In this document: positions 1-12,200 of the stretch, piece after piece
Layout: every line of letters begins with the position of its first letter
Position numbering within the stretch: the stretch's first letter is position 1
Source of the DNA: Phallusia fumigata
Taxonomy: Eukaryota > Chordata > Ascidiacea > Phlebobranchia > Ascidiidae
DNA: 64,000 nt
NCBI GenBank assembly: GCA_008931825.1
Contig: QXVZ01003926.1
Span: 62,001-126,000 of the forward strand
Direction: 5' to 3'
Translations under genes and position numbers: made by a program
Notes under the pieces: model-generated
Seen by the model: only the letters and a program-made list of their open reading frames with translations
What the model was told of the DNA's origin: nothing
Database searches by the model: none

Positions 1-3000
1 TAGACAAAATTGTTTAAAAGTATTGCCAGCAACAAGATTTTGTTGTTTAGTTGTGTTTACTGGGAGCCAATTAAACGAAACAATTACCAGACTGTTCGCG
101 GCCATTTGGCGAAAACACAAAGACCAAGTTTCAGCTGAACAATACCTACTTGTTGTTTTGCTATGCTAGAAATAGGATATTTTATCTTTCCATCAGAGAG
201 TTAGGCTCGCAAAAGGTCACAAAATCCGTTGGTTAACTGCTTCACTGAAGAAAGTAGTTTCTCCTGTTAAATAAGTTAAGCTGTAAGCTTTACAACAACC
301 CGTTGTTTTCAACTTTAGAACTGAAAATAGGTTTCGATAAATCGATAAACTTACCCTGCAGCGACACCTAGCGGACAATAATAACCACATGGGTTTTCAG
401 TAGAGAGCGAAAAAGAATAACTTCACAAACAACAGGGTTGCTACTCACTATCTCCAAAGTATCTGAAAACTGAGAAAAAGCAATATCTCTGCTGCCCTTT
501 ATACGCTGTAGGATTTACATTAACCAATTGACAATAGCTTATTGTCCCAAGTTAAAGTCTATTGGCCTTCGTCTGTCGTCAGGCACTGAAATGTCGCACA
601 GGTCATAAATTGCTAACGATTGTGAGTTGGAGAAACGCCAGGACATCCTGGCCGTCAACATCGCGTCACGTGGGAGCCAAATGGTTTAAAACGATCTAAT
701 TTGGTTACCCCTTTATTTTTTGTGTTTTCATTTGATTAGTGTAGCAAATTATCAAGCGCTCGTTGGGTCAAAAAGGACAAGCCACGTATTTTATTGGATA
801 ACAAAATGATTTTCGACAGACTGAAAGGTACAGGATGATATGACAAAAACGATCTGATTTGTAGAAATTGGGGTGGTTGAGAGTTCGACCTACGTTGTAC
901 TGTAAAAAAAACTCAATTAGATCCTAGAATTTAATTGGTTTTCCTGTTGAACTGCATTTCTTTCATTCTCGCTCGACTGATGCAACAAGAAAAGAAATAA
1001 GAAGCAGAAACCATTTTTCACTTTCACAGCTTAGAAGGATGACGAGAAGCGACAGAACAAGCCCTCGCATAAGCTGGGTTAAAGAGATCGCATCGCAGGC
1101 CTCACACGAAGACAACTACATAACGACCAGTGTGGGGTCTCACACTAAGCACATGGCGCGCAATATATAGTTGCCACCTGCTTGCGGATATCTCGCCGTC
1201 ACAATTGTCCCAAGGTCGAACGCGCCGAAGGTTTGCCGTTGGGCGTGCCGACCCACCGCCCCAGGTTCGGTACATTGTCCTGGACAATGCCGATTGACGT
1301 GTTATTGGCTCATACACGTCAGAGGGAGGTGCCATTAAACCTTGAGACTGGCAAAGAAACGAACGCCAAGGATGCTGTCCGGGCAAACAGAGTGTCGACC
1401 TGCAAATGTGCATTACGTGAGCGACCAAGCGGCAAATAAGGGATGGTTGCAGCTGTCAAAATACTAGCAGTTAACTTGTAATCTTTCCATCAGTTAAGCA
1501 GGGCCGGACGCGAAGTGTCAGTAAACCCCGTGCATTGTAAACATTCAGTGAAACGCAATAACAGACAAGGTCGAACACGTGACGGTGTGGGTTGCAACAA
1601 ACAGGGCCCATTTTTTCTCATTACGGGAAAAGGCGTTGTTGTTAAACACCTAGAATAATGAAAAAAACAATTTTTGACAAAAGCCATAGAAAACAGAAAG
1701 TTGCAAAATGGCACTGACATACATTTTTATCGCAATATTCCACCTAATTGACTTTCACAAAAATATCGATTTTTAATTTTTTGAATGGTAAAGATCCAAT
1801 TCTTGAGCACAGCGGTTATTGTAGCTAAATAAAGACAGGTTTATCTCAATGAAAATAGCCAAACGTTGCCAAATATTTAGTGGTAAGAGTCTGTAGCATA
1901 TACTTGAAACATCTTGTTCCTTATCGTACAAATCTACGAGCTTTTGTGTAAACACCCCACACATGGACAGAATGGAGGCAGAATGTCGAGCTAATTTAAA
2001 TTTTTTCTCCAAGATAAATATGTTTAATATTTTATACAACAAAAGCGAAAAATCCCGTCCGCAAGGATTTTGTGAGCAAAAGGGAGACTGGCCAGCAGCT
2101 CTAAGGTCTACTGTCGTCTAAAAAGAGCGGGTCCAAACCTGTAGAATGCCTGGGGGGACACTTAAGCCCTTGTTATGACCGGATAATATTTGAAAATGCA
2201 CGTTATTTCAGTCAGAGTGACACAACCGACCCCAGGCTGTCTAGACAACAAGTTTGAATATTTAAGCTCGCGCTTTCTAGTTAGTTAAGTTGATTTCTAC
2301 GAAACACAACAATAACTGATTGAAGATGTAGCAAATGCGGGTCAAGTTTGCGGTCAGTAAAGTTGGTTTTGCTTCCAACAACTTGACAACGATGGATACT
2401 TAACTATTTGTGGCCAGGCCCACCTAAAAACCTGTTTGTAAACCGAAAGTACCCAGCTACAAAACTGTTTAAAATCCAATACAACTGAATTTGACAAGTT
2501 TTTTGATTTTTGCAACTTGACGATTTGACTAGATCATTAATGAAAGTCGCAAAACTTCTTTAAACGCTATCCATATTTTCCACACTTTTTACGTTTTTGA
2601 TTCACTAGTTTTTCTCGGACTGCTTGTCATTCGTTGAAAGTGTACAAGACAGCGAATATGTACTATAAAACAAAAACGTCGAGTTCGAATTTAGCATATA
2701 ACGCAGAGTTTGTCGTTGTATGGTTCGAGACGTAATTCATGCAGCGGGATTCAAATTACTCGGTGCAGCCTGGCAGTCGCTGTAAATTCCAAATTAAAAT
2801 CCACTGGGAACGGAGATTTGGCCTCTGGAATGAACCTTGACTGTTCGTAAATTCGCTGCATATAAAATGGTCGTAAATGCCGTATTGGGTGGGTTATTCC
2901 AGCAGAGCGACGCTCTCACAATATGCTGTTTTGCAATACACGGCATATGTCGCATCCTTCTCCACTCATATGCTACGTTTTATAAACAAAACATTAATTA

Positions 3001-6000
3001 TAGAAGAGTGCATGAAGAACTGGGTTACAGTGTAAAAATGTTGCAATATGAAAAATCTGAATTGAAAAAATGAACTGCGACAAAGGTTTTTCCAGGGCTT
3101 TGGCCAGCCTGAAATATTTGAACGGGTCTAATATCGAGCTGGTAATACGTCACGCTTTTAAAACGAATGAGAGAGGCGAGACGAGTTAAATGTTCTTAAC
3201 AGGTCCTTGAAATAAGCCCGGCTCGCTCACACCAGACGACACGGCAAATTACGTGACATGCTGAGGGCCCGGGCCACCAGGTTTACATGAGAATATCAAA
3301 GCGACGAAGCACAGTAACCTTGACAGACCATCGGGGAATTCGTTCCCGAAAGTAAGTAGACGGGCAGAAGTTGGTCGAGGAACGGGCAGACTCAATTTAC
3401 GTATATGGCGGACGACGCACGGGCTCTCGTGCTCGGGGGGAAAAGCGCCAACCCAAGTTTTAACTGGAGTCCTCTTGCAAAAACATCTGTCGGCGCGGAG
3501 CACCCTTATGATCGCGCCAAATTGCTTGTCAAAAGCTACACAAAAGGAATCATGCCGTGGCAACTTCGGTGCTGGGCAATGTCGCCCTTCGACCCATGGG
3601 CAACTTATAGACTGCCTCTCAAAATTGAATGGAAGTGCAAACGGAATCGATATTTCGGAAATGTCACAAGACAGATGCTTCACCACATTTGCCACTCATC
3701 AAAATCATAGACGTGCACCTATTATCAGGGGTTATTGAAAGATGGTCCAATTACTAACTTCAGCAATTGATCTGTAGAAATACAAGTACAAACACACCGA
3801 TTTAAGGAAAATTAAGACCAGATTAAGCATATAACGATGAAAATCCAGTTGATGGAGCCTTCAAGTACTACCAGGCACCTTTGCAGCGAGGAACACTTTT
3901 ATATTGTTTCTGGTCCTGGACATGTTATGATTTACTTTAGAGTTTCTCCAACGTTCTGTTTGGCCCGAACGGATACGGGAAATTAAGCTAACCCACTTGT
4001 AAATGACATCGAACCATCACAGTTAGATGTAATTGGAGATTAATGACGGACAGCTGGTGCCATTCTCACCGAAAAACACCTGTTCGGTTTGTAGAGAGAA
4101 TATGACGAACCTTGATGCTCGCTTAAAATTGAGTTGAATTGAGCAAACGTTTGCTTGATTTTGTCTAGTTACAACTTGTCAAGATGGTCGATAAAATAAG
4201 CAAACGCTCGCATTAGCATAAATATTGTCAGTCAGGTCAAGTGGCGAGGTTTATGATGCTTTACTGACACTTATTACGTCAGGCTCAACAATCCAAGGCA
4301 TCGTGGCGCTTAAAATCTTTGTCATCAAACGAACAAATAAGGAAGGCAGTTTGTCACAAATACTTCCTGGAAAAGTAATAGTCAGGTACAAACGACTTCC
4401 TTAATGCTCCTATCAGAAAGGCTTCGATGCCTGCTCCAATAAACTCTAAACGACGGTCAAGGTATGGTTTAATGTCGACATACTCAAATGGCAACTATTC
4501 TTTCAAAGTGTCCGAATATGAACAAGGTTCTTTGGTCGCAGTCGTCAATAAAGCTGTTTGACTAAGACTTGCTTGAGCGATGGAGCGCAAGACTTGGGGT
4601 GACTGAGACACCTAACTATGCTTGAGTTCTGTTCCATTTTAAAAATCGGTATTTCCCATTTCTAAAGACGGAAAGGAGTTTTTCAACAATGCTGGTTGTG
4701 ATGTGTCATGGCTAATTCCAACACGTTGTTTACGTGGGGTCTGGGAACGCACAGAACTTGCCAAACTGACCAACGCGACGAAGAAGATGTTTTCGAAAAG
4801 ACCAAAATAGCCTGCTGTACAATATTACCTAAACTAGGCGTTTTCCGACGGATGTACGACGTTACATTGCAATTTAACATTTGCCTAAAACAGTTTCAAC
4901 AGAAAAACTTTTTGCAATGAAGCTTTAAAATACCAACATGAAAAATCAATTATTCAAAGATTTAAGCTTTACCCAGAGCCCAGCAAACACCTACGGCGAA
5001 AGGGTGAAAGGCAAGATTTTCCAAATCAGGACTACCTAGGATCGCACATGATAAACAGTCTTGTGCGGGACAATATACTTGAATAGTTTTGACTGAGGCA
5101 GATCGTGTGATAAGTTTTTGTTACAAAAAACAACACATAACTTATTCAAGACGTGTGTCGAAATACATCATATCTACAGAAATTGTCGGATGGAATATAC
5201 TCAAACACACCGGGGCATCGATAAGTCAAAATCTTTTGCGGATTATCGAATAAGCACTAAAACCGTAAAGATTATACGCAACTGATGAAACAACAACACC
5301 GTCCGGATGTAACCTTAAAACAGTTTCTATTTAAAGCTTGAAATCCTCACGTACATATCACACGTTAGGTGATATAAGAAACCTTAGCGTGACAAAACCC
5401 AGAGACCAAAACAGCAGGTGACATGAAAATGTTTGTGTGTTAAATCCGTGATGTGTTTAGACGGTGAGATTGGTTCGGAACACTAAATAAGGATCTGTTC
5501 ATAACTCTTATCAAAAAAACATATACGGCCCAAACAGATCTTTAAAGCGACGTGCTTTGTTCATCAAACGCTGATGATCGCATGAGTTATTGCAGATACG
5601 TTTGATGAATAAAAACTTGCCGCTTTTGACAACTATTTGGGCCAGTATATTTGTTTGTGAGATTAGTGTATAATATATACAAACGTATTAGAGAAACCGA
5701 TGTGTAGATGTCAAAAGTGAAAATTTGTTTCAAATACTGCTGTATTCGCAGTACCGCCCCAACTTCGCAACATACATTACTGCCATTTAACATATGTAAA
5801 CAAACAAACCGAAATTAGTATTGTACGGCTATATATATGTTGTACATGAAAAATGGCGCTTTTCGAAATCAAAAACACTTTACGAAGACAAATATGCTGA
5901 AGGACAAAATGTGTGGAGTGTTGCCTTTTAAAACTGGCAATTTTGTCGCAGATAAAGTAATCTTGACGGGGAGCTACCGCGATAAGAAACGCTGGGAAAA

Positions 6001-7504
6001 GCCGTGGACTTCGACTCACGCGAACGGTCAGTCGACTGGGTAAAATCGAACCACGTGTTTGATAAGGCCTAGAAGTTGAACCTTTGAAGAAGGTAGGCAA
6101 GGCCGACGCATTCACAAGACAGTTAATCCGCTTGTTCAAACACACAAAAGTCGTTATTAGCTCGACCATAGAACATGCCTTGGTTGTTTAAGAAGAGTAC
6201 ATTTGCTATCGGTCTGGTTCAGTGGTAAAACGCTGCCGCCTGCGACAGAATTTTTGCGATAATCGTCGGGAATAAGCAAACCGCGTTTTTTAGCTCAACA
6301 ACCCAGGTTGTCTCTATAAACGCTATAAACCTATTAAATGTGGCAATTCGTGCTTTTTAATACACGCACAGTTTTTTTCTTCTCGAACATACAAGGCCCT
6401 TCGCAAGAACGAAATTGGACAAATATTTGAACACGAGGTCATCGGTTAGGGCGATTAACGACCTCATTCCCCGCCGAATTAAAATCACAAAGACGAGACA
6501 AGGTTTCTGCCGATCGTCGCTTTTGTGTCGAGCAGACTGGCCACGCCTGAGCAGTTTTGTTTAGTCTACAGCGCTTTGTACCGACGTGGCAAGGACAGCC
6601 TTTGTACGTCACGCAGACGGGCTCAGGTAACCGTAGCTGGTCGACTACAGCAGATCAACGTCAACCTTTCGCGGCAAGTCACGTGGCGCCTGCAGCGAAG
6701 TATCACGCTTCACTTGTTTCGCGTTGCAACCACAACTATGTGTATCGAAGCGATGTGGCGAACGTCAGTTTCAGCTTGCGAACATTTAGATTTCAGGTGA
6801 AGTAATATTCAGGAAATGTTATTACATTTAGGGCGTTCCACGTTCTGCACAACATATCACGCAGTCAACAAATCCCACGTTTTGTTTTATTCATGTTTTT
6901 TTTAGCTTAATCTGTAGCCCTTTGAAGAGTCAAAGTTGGTATGAAACAATTTTATCGATGTGTCGGTTCCAAAAAAATTAGCCCACCTTTCAAATATTAT
7001 GAACTTATGTACTGTACATCAAGTCCTCAAGTACCCACTGACATTCATTTGGACGACTTACGTTTACATAATGGGTGGTTTGATGATATAATATTCGGAT
7101 TAGCCGCGGATATTAAAGTACAAATTGGTAGCCGACAATTTTGCTGCATGCACATCGTGAACAAGTCACCATGGTTACAGCAGAGCACAATAAATAATTT
7201 ATGGTAACTGCCAAACCATGCTCATTAAAACGATTAATTAAAAAACCTGCCGGCGAGCAAAGCAGTTTGTGAATGTATAGGGTTGAAAATTTTTGTAAAA
7301 GTCCAAATGAACGCAAACCATCCAACGCAGGAGGGCGAGATGATCTATTGATTTATCTCGAACGTAGTGTCAACGTGGAAAGATAGTGACAAAAGTTTGA
7401 AGTAACGTTTACGTTTCTCGGTTTCATGCATGTGCCTTGTTCAAAAATCTACAATCGAAATGCAGCACAAATAACCCTAGCGGATGTTTAAATTGGACAC
7501 ATAC
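1..7504. other. Downstream MBNL intron; no other gene seen
   Basis: This stretch follows the donor of the MBNL zinc-finger exon on the minus strand, so it is probably one long intron. I searched it for the expected next MBNL exon (second finger, Gly-Arg-Cys-Ser with Lys-Tyr-x-His-Pro-Pro) by looking for the reverse complement of Cys-Lys-Tyr codons and found none, so the rest of the gene should lie beyond the left edge. Several CpG-richer stretches (about 1060-1440, 3180-3700 and 6480-6790) carry overlapping short open frames on both strands, which is expected from base composition and is not evidence of coding. Confidence 0.45.
6205..6247 (+). repeat. tRNA-Gly-like 5' half (tRNA-derived fragment)
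   Basis: The segment resembles the 5' half of a glycine tRNA, with an A-box-like TGGTTCAGTGGTAAAACGC followed by GCCGCCTGC around the anticodon arm. The 3' half with a B box (GGTTCRANTCC) is not present downstream, so it is not a functional tRNA gene. It may be a SINE head fragment or chance similarity. Confidence 0.3.
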
Positions 7505-9018
7505 CTTGAGTGCATCGAAGCAGGCGATCACTTTTCCGTCTGGGGCGATCTGGATGTTTTTACCTGGATGAGCATAGCGACATTCGTCGGCCGTTCTCTT
7601 GCACGCTCCTCTCTGGAACTCCCGACAAACCTGTTAACATGCACGCATAATAGGTGGGGGCGGTTGGGTGCCTTCATTTGCATAAAAGTGACCAGTGAAT
7701 AAGTATTACGAAAAAGGGGTATCTGCAATTTCAGGGAAAGCACTAACGCTTTTGCCTTGCAAAAAATATACTAACTGGGGGGGTGGTTGGATGGCTTCAT
7801 TTGCATACAACTGGCCAGTAAATAAGTAATACTAAGCGGGGGCAACTTCTGGGAAAGCACTTACACTTACAGCAGGCCAGCCTCTTGTCTTGCAAAAAAT
7901 ATACTTGCATTTTAACTTTTAAAGTTTGTAACCAAAGTTCCTTCGAAACACACAAAGTTATCACGCAAATGCAAAATAGAATGTTTACTCAGAAAAGCGA
8001 AACCACAGCCTCGGAGTGAAATTTATTCATAGTGGTGAAAACCGCAGCCAGGCGCAGTAAGAGTTCAACGTACAACGCATCAAACTGTAGCTCACACCGC
8101 ATTCCACACAGAGGAATTCAACTCGCGTGGGCCCGACTTCGCTTTCTTACTGACTCAACGCAGGTAACAGTTGATTAGCGTCATGCTCAAGTGGTCGAGA
8201 GAAGCGATGCAGGTTCAACATCGCACGGATTTGCATTCATGCGACAGCAGCGAGATATATCCGACTGCCACGTGTGTAAGACCGAACTAGTCGACCAACG
8301 ACACGGGAGGTCTGATCACCTGACCGCCGCACGCCTGTATATTGCGGTATGTAAAGTTGAAAATCCCACTTTAGCTGCTTTGATCTATGTGGACTCGTTT
8401 TAGCGCCGAAATGTCAACTTAAAGCACACTGGAAAAAGTCATGAATCGCTATGCGTTTGAGAAAATCTTATCGGCTGTAAGGGAAAGAACTGGAACGAAA
8501 AGCAACCATCATCGTGCGGTGAGGTTAATGTGGTGTATGAATGTATTTTTGGGCAACCATAGCATTTTTAACCACAAATTCAGATGCCAACTATTTGGTA
8601 TCAAGTAAACGTGGATAACCTGCAAGTGTGGACAACCGACCTTTTGTACTATTTCAAAACTACACCACATTAGTACACATGCTTACTACACCACTTGACA
8701 TTTTGTGAAAAGGGAAGGGGGGGAAAGTAAGTCACACAATTTAGAAACATTTAAGTTTTGTTGCATTCGCGATTAAACCAACATACAACCATGATGTATT
8801 TAGCCTGCAGCAATCCCAGGTGAGCATTCGACGAACATACACGTTAAAGACACAGAAGTCTTGTGATGCCAATCCAGCACTTACCTCGACTTTCAGCCAC
8901 TCGGGATCTCGAATCTGCGGCAACTGTTGCATGCTGGGTAACTGGCCAACCGCCAACTGCGCAGATGAGAGTGAGGGAACATTGGCTGATACTGGTGTGA
9001 CGCAACCGACGCCGTGCG
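7505..9018 (-). CDS. MBNL: Muscleblind-like splicing regulator, 5' coding exons (partial)
   Basis: MBNL proteins are nuclear and cytoplasmic CCCH zinc-finger proteins that bind YGCY RNA motifs and control alternative splicing. Two minus-strand exons are seen. The first (8885-9018) ends with Ile-Arg-Asp-Pro-Glu-Trp-Leu-Lys-Val-Glu, matching the vertebrate N-terminus IRDTKWLTLE. The start is most likely the ATG at 8932, giving 16 residues, although the frame stays open upstream to the acceptor at 9019. The second exon (7505-7630, 42 residues, phase 0 at both ends) begins VCREFQRGACKR and has a perfect finger C-x7-C-x6-C-x3-H, then VIACFDALK, which carries the first Cys of finger 2. The boundary after Leu-Lys is, from memory, also used in vertebrates. 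Donors are GTAAGT and GTATGT. Later fingers and the C-terminal region are outside the window. Confidence 0.88.
7650..7905. repeat. Divergent direct tandem duplication in MBNL intron 1
   Basis: Two head-to-tail copies of about 125-130 bp, 7650-7773 and 7774-7905. Both start with a G-run plus GGTTGG, continue with CTTCATTTGCATA, AATAAGTA and GGGAAAGCAC, and end with TTGCAAAAAATATACT. The first copy begins about 20 bp from the acceptor of the zinc-finger exon, so on the transcript the pair contributes C-rich sequence just upstream of the splice site. Confidence 0.8.
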
Positions 9019-9239
9019 CTGCAAATATAACATGGACAATGTCAAGGATATCCAGTGCCTACAAACTTACCTTAAAGTGTTAAGGGCGTGTTTTTGCTGA
9101 GGTTTTGCTCAACATTTAAGTAAGGAATGAACCGCTAATCCACTTTAATAATAATTTATATCTATACACATTAAAATACGTTTTTAGTACATCAAGTTGT
9201 GTGTTTAAGTTCACAATTCACGGTTTTATATAGTCACAA

Positions 9240-9273
9240 TAAGAAGATACAAGCCAGTACTTGTATCTTCTTA
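9240..9273. repeat. Perfect 14-bp inverted repeat (hairpin)
   Basis: Arms TAAGAAGATACAAG and CTTGTATCTTCTTA are perfect reverse complements separated by a 6-nt loop, CCAGTA. It lies about 220 bp upstream of the MBNL start-codon exon, inside the presumed 5' intron. It could form a stable stem in RNA of either strand. Confidence 0.9.
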
Positions 9274-12200
9274 ATGAAGTTGTGTGTTTGTGTCATAAAA
9301 TATAGCTAGGTGGTAAAACAACTACATAAAACAACAAACACATTGGAACAAACCCCACACCTAACTAAACAAAGTTAACACAAAAAACTGTACACTTAGT
9401 ACAATGACAAATACATACACTCCATTTATGAAGGCAAAGCGCAGCAGTGCAAGGCTGAAACGCAGCAGCAGGTCACAGGGAACACGGCCAAGTGATCAAT
9501 GGTTGCTGGGGGCAATGGTAAATGTACTTGTTTCAAGTTGCCTTAGTTAGGAATGAAGAGGAAGCAAGGCGAAGAGTAGAGAACAGTAGGAAAAGTTCCA
9601 AAGTAAGGGCTTGTGTATGTTCGGGTTTCTAGGGATCGGGCAGTGTGTACAGGTGTGTGCTACGTGTGGTGTGGTGGAAGAAGGGAAGTAGACAGGCTAG
9701 CACGTTTGCGAAGCAGCCACTGGCGCACGCTTACGTTCTTGGGCAACAGTAAGTTGTGACGGAGTCCAAGGTTCACCGCTAGTGTCACCAACAAGGCTAA
9801 GAAACGCCACTTCAACGGTTCCGTGTCCCTGGTGGTAGCTAAAGGAGTTGTCACAGTGGAAGTGCTGTTTATTTCGATGACAGCCTCTGTTGAAATTCAC
9901 GTATAGATACGTCTGGGGATAAGATACGTCTTTTAAACGACAGAAATCAGACGGGGATCAATACACAGCCTGCTTGCCGGGGTGCCCCAATCAGATGGTT
10001 GTCGTCACCACATGCGGTATTGCTTGATAGCTGGCCCAAGAGTTTTACGTCATCCCAGAGCGGCGGTCACGTGTGCGAAGTTGACCCGTCGTCGATCGAT
10101 GCTGGTTCACCCACACAGCCCTACAGCATGTAAAATTACGGCTAGGCGGCTACAGCGGCAACTCTGTCAAGAGGCAAATGTAACGTTAAATACGTCTCAA
10201 TGGCTACTCTGATAATCGTCGTGGGAATACAAACAAGCGCCCTTGCCACTCGAGGCAGCTACAACTAAGCCTTGCTCTTAGTTGAAAGCCATCAGGCCAC
10301 TTTTTACCGCAGCTACACAGCTGTTCTGACCTTGTAACACATTTGGTTACTGCACTGCATTCTACCACTGTGAAACTTCTGGTTCTGACATGATACCAAC
10401 ACTTCGCTTCTGTGTACAGGAAATTTTCACTTGTAATGGCACCCAAGCGTCCGTTTAAAAAAAAAACGCATGTGATATTTTTCAACGAGCAAAAATTTGC
10501 AAACATAAACTTACAAACAGCATTTATCTTTCACAAATCGTAACTTAACCTCAAAACTAAAGCGGGCCGATTGACTGGAGGCAGATGCCGCCGACGAACG
10601 GCCAGTTTCACGTCAATAAAAGCGATCCATCACAATTCGATTTTCAAACACGTTTCCTTTCTTGTCGTGCCAAGTGCATGGTTTTACAAATGATGAAGCG
10701 GCGATGGCGTTTTCGTTTCGCTTAACAATGACGGCCACCTTACAGAAACCTAAAACAACATGGTTAAAACTTCAAAACACAGAGCAACAAGGCTAATCCC
10801 GCGTAGCTAGACTTGCAGTTCCACATGATATCACAGTTGCGACCTGCAGCAGCTGCCGCCTAATCCGTTTTCCAGTGAGACTTATTTTTTTAAATTCATG
10901 CTCCCAGCAGCAGTTCGCAAAACCACATTGCGTGTTAAATCCTAAACAAGCTAGTCTGGGACCTTTGCCTTTCACTGCCCAAGGGCACGATTAACATCGG
11001 CTGTACTGCGCTGTTGTTAAACAAAACACTGAGCTGGTTGCGTTTGCCTTAAAGCTGCCTGATGTGATCACGCCTGGGTCTCGATAAATCATCCCGAGCA
11101 CCGACAGTGTGTATTGCTACCTTCTGTGGCAACGCAAAACTTTGCCACGAACAGTTTAGTGGAGGGACGATCGGTTCGAAGATCAGATAAGAGAGGCGAT
11201 CAATTAAAGTTTTAGACAGCGCTTAGAGGCATAAACTATCAGTTTTCGATACCACAGGCGTTGAGCCGAGGTTTAACTTGAGCCGCAACTTTCGAAGACA
11301 GAAGATTTTAAAATTTCACCTAAAATTAAGAACTACGGCTATCAACATAGGCACGTTTGTCTTCGCTCATGTAGGCCATTTGTTGCAATAACCATAATCA
11401 CAAAACTTCCAAAACATAAAGGCGATTTATTTAATGCAGAAAATTCATGTACATAAAACCTATGAACAAATGTAAAATGAAAAGTTTTTTGTTTTGAATC
11501 CTGGCTACCACGGATAACTGTTTTATGACGTAAATCACCGATAACAAAATGTCCATCTGAAAAAAATCCACTCAATGATGATTAAGACATTGCGGTTGCA
11601 ACCTGCAGTAAAAAACATATAGCTGCCTCATTCAGCTCTACAGAATCACTCTTATTGATCGAAAGCGCACACAAAAAACCGCACCGCGAAAGGAGCTATA
11701 TCGGCGTTCCTGTGTAATATATTTACTTTTTCGTTTCACTGGGAATGTAACAAGCCACGGCCAGTAATCCTCAACACAAACACAGCAGCGTTGCCGGGAG
11801 CCTGACAGTCGTTGGGTAATCGAACACCTATTTACCATAAATTGTTCCAGCACACAATACAGCGCCACGTTTAGATTGTTTGTTAGGCTACTGCCACTTT
11901 GTTTCAAACAAATGGCCTCGAACTCTTCAATGAAATCGACTGGACGTTATTTTAAGGGTGAGGTCCGAATCCATAGTGAACTCTGTTTGGTTTCTTTCCG
12001 AAAACTGTCGCGTTGTTACACATATTTTGGGTTTTGAATCAGTAGTTGCGTAACGCCAAGGAATACGAAAGTAACATAAAATTATGTAAGGTAAATAATT
12101 TCATGAGTGGAAATCTTTACCCGTTGACGTAACCAGTTTTACAGGGTTCTCGAGAAAATATATTCGTTTCTTGGCCAGTTTTGCACAACAACACCGTCCA

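Noticed and set aside
3249-3738. Overlapping open frames of 87-148 residues on both strands
   Set aside because: Three frames overlap in one CpG-rich stretch, none resembles a known protein, and no splice context supports them.
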